A DNA stretch of 64,000 nt, from assembly GCA_964636985.1 (NCBI GenBank), contig CAZWSX010000006.1, forward strand, positions 209,133 to 273,132, read 5' to 3'. A program made the translations under genes and the position numbers. Shown here one piece after another: positions 9,251 to 16,868 of the stretch. How positions within the stretch are numbered: position 1 is the stretch's first letter; the number at the start of each line of letters is the position of its first letter. This DNA comes from CAZWSX01 sp964636985. Its GTDB lineage: Bacteria > Planctomycetota > Planctomycetia > Pirellulales > Pirellulaceae. The notes beneath the pieces were generated by a model. The model was given only the letters and a program-made list of their open reading frames with translations. It was not told the origin of the DNA and did not search any database.

Positions 9251-11692
9251 TTAGTGGTTGAACAGGAATTCGCGGCTGGTCAGGACGCTCCAGGTCAGGT
9301 CTTCCAGAACGAGTCGCCGATCGGTTTCGGGGGTATTGTTGAGGGTACGCACGAACTCATCGATTTCCTTGGGGGTGGGCTTTCGCGAAAGCGCGGCGAC
9401 GAAAAGCTCGTCGACAATCTGCTCAGGTGGTGTCTTCGACGAAGCCCACTTGTCGACCAGCCCGCCGGCGGCCTGGAGCTTGCCGTTGATTGTTTCGCCG
9501 TTGAGCAGATGCAGCACCTGCGTCATGCTGGGCTCGTCGGACCGTTCGCAGTCGCAGGTAATCTTTCGCTCGGGGCGGCCGAACGTATCGAGGAAGTACG
9601 ACGAGACAAACGTGTCGCCCAACTGGAGGGCGCGGATTCCTTTGGGCTTGTCCTTGAACTCCGTGGCAACTTGCGTGACGGTCGAAAGGGCATCGAGGAG
9701 TACTTCTGCTTTCAATCGTCGTGGGTAGTAGCGGGCATAGTACAACTCGTCTTCGCGATTGAGGTCGTTTGTCTCGCTCGATCCTTGGTACGTGCTCGAT
9801 CGCAGGATCAATCGCATCAACTGCTTGAGATCGTACTTTTGTTCGACGAGGTATTTGGCCAACTCGCTCAGCAACTCCTCGTTGCTGGCGGGATTGGTTA
9901 CGCGGAGATCGTCTACACGTTCGACCAGGCCGACTCCCAGGAAATTCGCCCACACGCGATTGGTGATTGATCGGGCAAAATAGGGATTCTCGGGCGACGT
10001 GAGCCACTTGGCCAAGACTTCGCGGCGATCGGCTTCGGCGTCGAAGGCGATCGATGGCGCGTCGAGCGGCCGCGGTGGCTGAGGTTGGCCGCGGCTAGGC
10101 TGGAGCAATTCGCCGCGGATATCGCTATAGACCACGCGCACGTCGCCGTTGCCTGCCAACCCTTTGGCTCGCACGCGGGCGAACAAATTGGCCATCCCGT
10201 AGTATTGGTCGTTGGTCCACTTCTCGAGCGGATGGTTGTGGCACTTGGCGCAATTGATCGAAAGGCCCAGGAACGCTTGCGAGACAGTCTCGGCCATGTC
10301 CTCCGGATCTTGGTGGAGCGAATAGAAGTTCGTAAAGCCGTTGTCGACCGTCGAACCCGTCGCCGTCACCACCTCGCGAGCGAACTGGTCCCACGGCGTG
10401 TTGTTCAAAACTGCTTTGCGAATGGCCGCGTAGTAGGCGTTGAGATTAGCTGGTGTTAGCCGCGCACCGGTCACCAGCAATAAATCGGACCACTTGTACG
10501 CCCAGTAGTCGGCGAATTCGCTGCGGGCCAGGACTGCGTCGATCAAACGGTCGCGCTTGTCTGGGGCCGTGTCGGCGACAAAGGTGTTTGTCTCTTCGGC
10601 AGTCGGGACAATGCCCATCGCGTCGAGGAACAATCGCCGAATGAACGTGGCGTCATCGCAGACCGGCGCGGGAGCCAAGCGAAGGGCCGCCAGTTTTTTT
10701 AGAACGAGTTCATCGACAAAGTTGCGGCGCTCGGCCTTGGTATAGACGTCGGCCGGGATCTCATGCGCGAACGGGACACGGATCGTCGCTACCGTGTTGA
10801 GGTTTTGATACCAAACTTTGATCGCTCCTTCGCCTGCTCCGACGACCGACGCTTTGCCGTAGTTGTCGACGTTGACGACCGAGTTGTTGGACGAGGTGTA
10901 CTTGGCCCACCGGGTGACATCCTCGACAGCGCCATCGGAATACTTGGCTTGCACGATGAGTTGCTGTGTTCGCCCGGTCGACTGCTCCGACTCTTTAGGC
11001 AGTACCTCAATCGAGGCCACGTAGGGCTCGCCGTCTTTAGGGCCGGGAACGCCGGAGGCAATCCACTCGGCCAGAACGCGATACTCCAGCGACGATGGTT
11101 CCAGTCGTACGCCACCCTTGTGAGGCAGAAGACCAGTTGGCTTGGTGAGCAACAAACTGCGACCGGGATCGGAGAGCACCACCCGTCGGCCGCCGGCATG
11201 ACGCGTTAGGTAGCTATAGTCGGCGTCCAAGTCGTAGCCAAACAGTGTGAGCCGAAAGCCCTTCTGACCCGCGCGAGCACCATGGCACGCGCCGCCATTG
11301 CAGCCCTGTTTGGAGAGTACCGATTCCACATGGTTGCGAAAGCTCCACTGAAACGGCACCTGCTGGTTGCTGACCGTCACTTTGGCTGTGACTTTTTGAT
11401 CGCCGACGGTCGCCGTTAGTTCTGTCGTCCCATCCGCAACCGGGATCGCAATCCCATTTTCAACACGGCAAACGTTGGCGTCGCTGCTGACGATCGTCGC
11501 ATCAGCGGCTTGCTCTAAGATGTCGTTGCCGCGTTTCCATTGCACCAGAAGCGGCTGCCGCGCCTCGGTGTGGACCAATCGGATCTCGGCGGGAACCATT
11601 GCCAGAGATCGGGCAATCTCGTCTCCACGAGCGCTGGCCGTCGCGATTAGCGCGACAACCATCGCCACGGTAGAAACCGTTCGAGTCAACAT
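9251..11692 (-). CDS. DUF1549/DUF1553 secreted protein with BIG2-like domain
   Basis: An 813-residue secreted protein typical of planctomycetes. It has a signal peptide, an Ig-like BIG2 domain (about residues 35-110), a heme-like CNGGACH motif (131-137), a second Ig-like segment (about 245-310), the DUF1549 block (FVDELVLKKLAALRLAP), a second motif CAKCH followed by NHPLEKWTNDQYY, and the DUF1553 block (FARSITNRVWANFLGVG). DUF1549/1553 genes usually sit beside DUF1501, as here. The biochemical role is not known; an association with sulfated polysaccharide degradation in planctomycetes has been suggested. The ATG start begins the signal peptide. Confidence 0.93.
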   Translation of the reverse strand: MLTRTVSTVAMVVALIATASARGDEIARSLAMVPAEIRLVHTEARQPLLVQWKRGNDILEQAADATIVSSDANVCRVENGIAIPVADGTTELTATVGDQKVTAKVTVSNQQVPFQWSFRNHVESVLSKQGCNGGACHGARAGQKGFRLTLFGYDLDADYSYLTRHAGGRRVVLSDPGRSLLLTKPTGLLPHKGGVRLEPSSLEYRVLAEWIASGVPGPKDGEPYVASIEVLPKESEQSTGRTQQLIVQAKYSDGAVEDVTRWAKYTSSNNSVVNVDNYGKASVVGAGEGAIKVWYQNLNTVATIRVPFAHEIPADVYTKAERRNFVDELVLKKLAALRLAPAPVCDDATFIRRLFLDAMGIVPTAEETNTFVADTAPDKRDRLIDAVLARSEFADYWAYKWSDLLLVTGARLTPANLNAYYAAIRKAVLNNTPWDQFAREVVTATGSTVDNGFTNFYSLHQDPEDMAETVSQAFLGLSINCAKCHNHPLEKWTNDQYYGMANLFARVRAKGLAGNGDVRVVYSDIRGELLQPSRGQPQPPRPLDAPSIAFDAEADRREVLAKWLTSPENPYFARSITNRVWANFLGVGLVERVDDLRVTNPASNEELLSELAKYLVEQKYDLKQLMRLILRSSTYQGSSETNDLNREDELYYARYYPRRLKAEVLLDALSTVTQVATEFKDKPKGIRALQLGDTFVSSYFLDTFGRPERKITCDCERSDEPSMTQVLHLLNGETINGKLQAAGGLVDKWASSKTPPEQIVDELFVAALSRKPTPKEIDEFVRTLNNTPETDRRLVLEDLTWSVLTSREFLFNH

Positions 11693-11758
11693 ACGTCGTA
11701 ACCCAGAGAGGGCGGGGGGAGGGAAGGGAAAGGTACTCGCGGCGAGCGTGTTGCTGGC

Positions 11759-13132
11759 CTAAAACAGTTCGCGAATCGGTTGTTTGCCAAAGTCGACCAG
11801 CGGGAAGGGACGCCCTGCAGGTCCGGGCAGATGGGTATCAAGATCGAAGCCAAGGCTGTGGTAAATGGTGGCCACGACTTCGGACGGATCAACCGCCTTC
11901 TCCGCCGGGTAACCGCCGATGGCATCGCTCCGGCCAGCAACGCGGCCGCCCTTAACGCCGCCGCCGGCGAAGTAAACGCTAAAGCACTGCGGCCAGTGGT
12001 CGCGGCCGCCGGCAGGATTCACGCGCGGCGTGCGGCCAAACTCGGCCAGATTGCAGACCAAAGTCTTGTCCAGCATGCCGCGCTCGGTCAGGTCTTCGAT
12101 CAGTGCCGAGTAGGCCTGGTCGTACATCGGCGCGACAATGTTCTTCATCCCTTCGATCGAAGTGAAGGGTTTGGAACCGTGAATGTCCCAGGTGATCTCA
12201 TCGAACACGGTGAGGAACGTGTTGACGGTCACAAACCGGACGCCGGCTTCGATCAGCCGCCGCGACAGCAAGCAGCATTGGCCGAAGCGGTTCATGCCAT
12301 AGCGCTCACGAACCGACGTTGGTTCCTTGGTGAGGTCGAACGCCTCGCGAGCGGCTGTGCTCGTCATCAAGCGATAAGCGGTGTTGAAATTCTCGTCCAT
12401 CAGTTTGGCCGACGGACTCGATTCGAATTGCTTGACTTGTTCATCCACAATTTGCCGCAGCTTCCTTCGCCGGTCGATGCGGGCCTCGCCCATCTCGGCG
12501 GGCGGGAGCAAGTCAGGGACTTTGAAGCTCGGCTTCGACGGATCAGCCATCAGGGCGAACGGGTCGTAGGCTTTGCCAAGGAACCCAGCGTCTTGCCCGT
12601 GGGGAAGATTACCACCGGTCGAGCCCATCGGTTCGGGCAACAAAACGTGTGGCGGCAGGTCAGTGCGCCGGCCTTGCAGATACGCCACCGCGCAGCCGGC
12701 GTGCGGCGAGTTAATTCCACCAGTAAACAGTCGCCCCGTTTGGAGCATTTGATGGCCGGTGTCGTGAACTGCCGCGGCCGTGTGGAAGCAACTGCGGACC
12801 AACGAAAACCGGTCGGCAACGGCAGCGTGCTTGGGGAGAATTTCCGAGAGTTGGAAATCACCTTTCGTCGAGATCGGTTGGAACGGGCCGCGAATTTCAG
12901 CTGCGGCGTTCGGCTTGGGGTCGAAGGTATCGATCTGGCTGGGGGCGCCCAGGTTGAAAATCATGATCACCGAGTGATCGTCTTTTCCGGGCTTGATAGC
13001 CTTGGCTTCCTCGGCCTGAACCAGCATGGGCAGCGTAAGCCCCACGGCTCCCAGCGCCCCCACCTGCATGAAGTCGCGGCGCGGAATTCCGTCGCAATTG
13101 TTGACGGTGGCATTGTCCGTAAGTTTCAGCAT
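11759..13132 (-). CDS. DUF1501 secreted protein (Tat signal)
   Basis: A 457-residue protein of the DUF1501 family, related to alkaline-phosphatase/sulfatase-like folds. The N-terminus contains the twin-arginine motif RRDFMQVGALGAVGLTL followed by an AEE cleavage region, so Tat export is expected. Conserved blocks include IMIFNLGAPSQIDTFDPKP, LVRSCFHTAAAVHDTGHQ, HAGCAVAYL, AEFGRTPRVN and GGRDHWPQCFS. It is the first gene of a four-gene minus-strand operon, 66 bases ahead of the DUF1549/1553 gene. The substrate is unknown. The 401-base upstream region is shared with the divergent two-component genes. Confidence 0.94.
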   Translation of the reverse strand: MLKLTDNATVNNCDGIPRRDFMQVGALGAVGLTLPMLVQAEEAKAIKPGKDDHSVIMIFNLGAPSQIDTFDPKPNAAAEIRGPFQPISTKGDFQLSEILPKHAAVADRFSLVRSCFHTAAAVHDTGHQMLQTGRLFTGGINSPHAGCAVAYLQGRRTDLPPHVLLPEPMGSTGGNLPHGQDAGFLGKAYDPFALMADPSKPSFKVPDLLPPAEMGEARIDRRRKLRQIVDEQVKQFESSPSAKLMDENFNTAYRLMTSTAAREAFDLTKEPTSVRERYGMNRFGQCCLLSRRLIEAGVRFVTVNTFLTVFDEITWDIHGSKPFTSIEGMKNIVAPMYDQAYSALIEDLTERGMLDKTLVCNLAEFGRTPRVNPAGGRDHWPQCFSVYFAGGGVKGGRVAGRSDAIGGYPAEKAVDPSEVVATIYHSLGFDLDTHLPGPAGRPFPLVDFGKQPIRELF

Positions 13133-13385
13133 TCCCGGGTATCCGTTGGGAAAGGACGTCAGGCACTCCCGCTCGGACGAATGGTCTCAGGGCGAGTGCG
13201 AACGGTTTTCGGAGAATCTGCCCAATATATATCCATCTTAGCTGACAGTGCCATCACTTTTGCCTGATCGGTCTTGGGTGAACCTGGCGGATTAGGGTCC
13301 AAGCTGCGCGCTAATCGTGCTTTAACGCACAGGCGCATGGGCACCCCCTGAAATGAGTGCTTTCGTCCGTCGCGAGACTTAAGAG

Positions 13386-13399
13386 CCCGTACTTACGGG
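13386..13399. promoter_or_regulatory. Perfect palindrome, candidate enhancer site for a sigma-54 activator
   Basis: CCCGTA CT TACGGG is a perfect 6+6 dyad centred 52 bases upstream of the predicted -24 element of the response-regulator promoter. That spacing fits an upstream activating sequence for the NtrC-like protein encoded just downstream. The dyad is seen directly; its function is inferred. Confidence 0.4.
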
Positions 13400-13441
13400 G
13401 GTTGAGCAGACTGGGCGCGATCGGGCAGGGGGCGTACTCGG

Positions 13442-13458
13442 TTGGTACAGAGGTTGCG
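13442..13458 (+). promoter_or_regulatory. Predicted sigma-54 promoter (-24/-12) for the response regulator gene
   Basis: The sequence TTGGTACAGAGGTTGCG matches the consensus TTGGCACN5TTGCA closely, with GG (13444-13445) and GC (13456-13457) separated by exactly 10 bases. The predicted start of transcription is near 13469, leaving a 65-base leader before the ATG at 13534. The downstream gene is itself a sigma-54 activator, so positive autoregulation is plausible. Confidence 0.6.
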
Positions 13459-13533
13459 TTACGGTGACACACGCGTGAAATCTTTTCGGCAACCGCCTTC
13501 TCCGTACCTCCCCGCCTAGACGATCGGAAGTCC

Positions 13534-14901
13534 ATGTCTGCTCCGAATGCCTACGATGTGCTTGTCGTTGACGACGACACCGAGTTCCGCCAGATGATGG
13601 CGAAGCGATTTTCATCGGCAGGCCATCGCGTCCAAGAAGCTTCCTCCGCTGAAGAAGCGCTCGATTTGTCGAGCCGCCGCGATTTTGACGTGGCCGTCTT
13701 CGACATGATGCTGCCCGGCATTTCCGGCTTGGAATTGCTCCAACGCTTCAAGGCTAACCATATCGAGGCCGAGGTTATTTTCCTGACCGGCCAGGGTTCG
13801 ATCGAGACCGCGGTCGAAGCGATGAAGCAAGGAGCGTGCGACTACCTGACCAAGCCGTTTCCCCTCAAAGAACTTGAGGTTGTCATCGAGAAGGCAGCGG
13901 CTCGTCGGAAATTGAACAAAGAAAACAACCAGCTTCGAGCCTTGTTGCAGCGACAACCCAAAGCATCGACCGAAATGGTCGGCCGTTCCGCGGCAATGAA
14001 CGAAGTACACCGGCTGATCGAGCGGGCTGGACCCAGTAACAAGGCCATTTTGATTCAGGGGGAGAGCGGTACCGGCAAAGAGCTAGTGGCGCGGGCTCTC
14101 CATAAATCAAGCAGCCGCGCCGAAAAACCGATGGTCGTGGTCAACTGCGCGGCCTTGCCCGAGACGCTCCTCGAAAGCGAATTGTTCGGGCATGAAAAGG
14201 GAGCCTTCACAGGGGCCGTGGCTGCGAAGCCGGGGCTCTTTGAGGTTGCCGATGGAGGAACGCTGTTCATCGACGAGATCGGCGAAATGCCCGGCTCGTT
14301 GCAAGCAAAGTTACTGCGGGTGCTGGAAGACGGTTCGATGCGGCGGATCGGCTCGGTGCGAGAACGCAAGGTCGATGTTCGCTTACTCGCTGCCACCAAT
14401 CGAAAGCTGGCCGACGACGTCGCTCACGGGCGATTTCGCGAGGATTTGTTCTATCGCATCAACGTGATGTCGCTGGAGCTTCCGCCGTTGCGGCAGCGGC
14501 TGGGAGACATTCCGCTGCTGGTTCACCACTTCCTGGGGGAGGGCTGGACCATCGAGCCGGAAGCCATGGACACGATCGAGAAGGCCCCCTGGCCAGGCAA
14601 CGTACGGCAATTGGCTAACGCGATCGAGCGGGCCAAAATCCTGGCCGACAGTAAGGTGCTTCGCGTACAGGACTTACCACGCGAGCTGGGCGCCCCTGCG
14701 ACCATCGCGGTGCGGCCAGGCCTGACGCTTGATAGTGACAATCTCGCCACACTGGAGCGGCGTAAAGTTGTCGACGTCCTCAAACGCGAGCGAGGAAACA
14801 AGGCCCGCGCCGCTCGGGCCATGGGGATCGATCGTCGCAAGCTCTATCGCTTGCTCGAAAAGTACGCGATTCAAGACGCCGAACTCGCCGCGACGGGCTA
14901 A
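13534..14901 (+). CDS. Sigma-54-dependent response regulator (NtrC family)
   Basis: A 455-residue transcription activator. The receiver domain spans residues 1-120 with the phospho-acceptor D57 (VAVFDMMLPG) and the lysine of LTKPF. The AAA+ sigma-54 interaction domain (about 145-375) has Walker A GESGTGKE at 176-183 and the sigma-54 contact loop GAFTGA at 223-228. The C-terminal Fis-type helix-turn-helix (ERGNKARAARAMGIDRRKLYRLLEKY) binds DNA. It is followed 24 bases later by a histidine kinase on the same strand, almost certainly its partner. A sigma-54 promoter and a palindrome lie upstream. The regulon is unknown; no obvious target cluster is linked except possibly the TolC gene downstream. 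Confidence 0.95.
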   Translation: MSAPNAYDVLVVDDDTEFRQMMAKRFSSAGHRVQEASSAEEALDLSSRRDFDVAVFDMMLPGISGLELLQRFKANHIEAEVIFLTGQGSIETAVEAMKQGACDYLTKPFPLKELEVVIEKAAARRKLNKENNQLRALLQRQPKASTEMVGRSAAMNEVHRLIERAGPSNKAILIQGESGTGKELVARALHKSSSRAEKPMVVVNCAALPETLLESELFGHEKGAFTGAVAAKPGLFEVADGGTLFIDEIGEMPGSLQAKLLRVLEDGSMRRIGSVRERKVDVRLLAATNRKLADDVAHGRFREDLFYRINVMSLELPPLRQRLGDIPLLVHHFLGEGWTIEPEAMDTIEKAPWPGNVRQLANAIERAKILADSKVLRVQDLPRELGAPATIAVRPGLTLDSDNLATLERRKVVDVLKRERGNKARAARAMGIDRRKLYRLLEKYAIQDAELAATG

Positions 14902-14925
14902 GCCCGCTTCGGGTAAACTCGGTGC

Positions 14926-16500
14926 ATGGGTCCCGACGAGATTGGCCTTCGTTACGCGAAGCTGCGCGAATATCTTCAGTTTACTACTGAGGATGAAGCG
15001 CGGCTCCGGTCTCTTTCGACTTTGGTCGAGAGTCATACCCGGTCGCTAGTCGACGACTTCTACGCGGAGATTTCCTACCACCCGGAAACCGCACGCACCA
15101 TTAGCGGTGGTGCGGAGCAGATTGCCCGCTTGAAGACGACCCTCTCCGCCTGGCTGCGGGAGATGTTTCTTGGGCCGTTTGACCACAACTACGTATTGCG
15201 GCGCTGGCGTGTGGGACGCCGCCACGTCGAGATTGCCTTGCCGCAACTCTATGTCAACGCGGCCCACGCGAGGCTTCGGGCGGGGCTTCAACAGGTTGTC
15301 ATTGACTCGAAGCAAATTGCTCCATGCCAGTTGTCGTCGGTCCTCGTCAGCCTGCACAAAGCGCTCGATCTCGACTTGGCGATGATCCAGGATGCCTACG
15401 AACAAGAATTGGTCCAGCAGCGAAAGGAACTCGAGCGGCGGCGCAGCGATGCTGTGTTCCGTACGCTCGTCGAGACGGCCGACGTTTGCATTGTGCTTCT
15501 CCAGGACACCGGAACGATCGCCTTTGTCAATTCGTACATCGAGCGCGTCGCCGGTTGGAAGGCGGAAGAATTGAAGGGCCGTAGTGCCGTCGATTGGCTT
15601 TGCACGTCGGCCGATCGTCCGATCCTTCAAACAAGCATCCACAGCGTCGCCAGTGGCACCGAGGTCAAGGGACTGCATCTGCGGATGCTCGGCGCCGACG
15701 GGCTCGAACGCGAAATGCTGTGGAATCTGTGCGCCATGGAGCACCACGATCTCGGGGCGGTCACGCTGGCCGTCGGGCAAGATATCACGAGCATCCTGGA
15801 AGCCCAGAAAAAAGCGTTGCAAGCCGAACGGCTGGCGCTGATCGGGCGAATGAGCGCAGGCCTTGCACACGAAGCGCGGAATGCCCTGCAACGCATCCAA
15901 GCTTGTTCCGAGATGCTCGAAATGGAGATCGCCAGCAACCGCGAAGCGATTTCTCTGGTGGGAAAAATCCAGGCCGCCCAGGACCAGATGCACCGGCTGT
16001 TTGACGAAGTCCGCGGGTACGCCGGTGAAATTCAGCTCGATCTGGCTCCCTGTCTGATTGGCGACGTGTGGCGAGAAGCGTGGGATTCGCTGTCGGTTGC
16101 CCGTCGAGGACGAGAGGCCGCGCTCGTCGAAGAGGTCGATCCCCGCGGCATCGCTCTGCCGGTTGATCGCTATCGAATGATGCAGGTCTTCCGGATTCTT
16201 TTTGAAAACGCCTTGGCAGCGGTCGCGGACCCCGTCGAGATCTCCGTGGGATGCCAGTGGACCGACGCAGGCAATCGAAGAGGGCTGAAAATCTGGGTCC
16301 GCGACAACGGTCCTGGCCTCACGCCCGAGCAAAGAAAACGCATCTTCGAACCCTTCTACACAACGAAAACCAGGGGGACCGGCTTAGGCATGTCGATTGC
16401 GCAGCGGATTGTCGAGGCGCACGGCGGAAGCATTTCCGTTGGTGAACAGGTCAAGGGAACCGAGATTCTGATATCGCTGCGCGGCGAAGAGGGGGCGTGA
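14926..16500 (+). CDS. Globin-coupled sensor histidine kinase (protoglobin-PAS-HisKA-HATPase)
   Basis: A 524-residue soluble kinase with no membrane segment. Residues 5-165 resemble the protoglobin domain of globin-coupled sensors: FTTEDEARLRSL, LVDDFYAEI, WLREMFLGPFDHNYV and RVGRRHVEIALPQLY, where H100 is the expected proximal heme ligand. A PAS domain spans about 175-290. The H-box LAHEARNALQR has its phospho-acceptor at H315. ATPase boxes are VRDNGPGLTPEQ and TRGTGLGMSIAQRIVEAHGG. Heme binding and O2/NO/CO sensing are inferred from the fold match. Together with the NtrC-like gene upstream it should form a gas- or redox-responsive sigma-54 pathway. The ATG start has no clear Shine-Dalgarno. 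Confidence 0.88.
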   Translation: MGPDEIGLRYAKLREYLQFTTEDEARLRSLSTLVESHTRSLVDDFYAEISYHPETARTISGGAEQIARLKTTLSAWLREMFLGPFDHNYVLRRWRVGRRHVEIALPQLYVNAAHARLRAGLQQVVIDSKQIAPCQLSSVLVSLHKALDLDLAMIQDAYEQELVQQRKELERRRSDAVFRTLVETADVCIVLLQDTGTIAFVNSYIERVAGWKAEELKGRSAVDWLCTSADRPILQTSIHSVASGTEVKGLHLRMLGADGLEREMLWNLCAMEHHDLGAVTLAVGQDITSILEAQKKALQAERLALIGRMSAGLAHEARNALQRIQACSEMLEMEIASNREAISLVGKIQAAQDQMHRLFDEVRGYAGEIQLDLAPCLIGDVWREAWDSLSVARRGREAALVEEVDPRGIALPVDRYRMMQVFRILFENALAAVADPVEISVGCQWTDAGNRRGLKIWVRDNGPGLTPEQRKRIFEPFYTTKTRGTGLGMSIAQRIVEAHGGSISVGEQVKGTEILISLRGEEGA

Positions 16501-16868
16501 ACTCCCCTGGTTCGCCAGCAATGCTGAGAGGAGAAAAGGAGATTGGGCGCAAAGATCTTGTGCAGCGAAAGCGAATCGCAAATCCTTCCTCCCATCTCCC
16601 ATCTTGGATCGCGTGGTCCTTTCTTCGCGAACTCCGAAACTTTGCCCGAGCGTTACAGTTTGCCACGGACGGTTCCTTTTTCCGAAGGTGCGGAACAATC
16701 GTTGCAACCCGCCAGGTCACATTTCAATCCCGCAAGAAATCCCCTGCGTGTCCCCTATAACCGATACCTGCGTACTCTTGGGTGGACTGATGCAACCGAT
16801 AACTCCGATACGTTGGACACAAGGCGCAAGAGCGTTAAGTCACGCGCAATTCGTATCGGAGTCAAATC
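16501..16868. other. Intergenic region before the TolC/CzcC-like gene
   Basis: 368 bases without a convincing gene. The only signal I can support is GGAG at 16857-16860 as a Shine-Dalgarno for the GTG start at 16869. I saw no sigma-54 match with correct GG-GC spacing here. Confidence 0.5.

Noticed and set aside
16790..16830. Possible sigma-54 promoter before the TolC-like gene (TTGGACACAAGGCGCA)
   Set aside because: The GG and GC are 9 bases apart at best, not 10, and the -12 part does not match TTGC.
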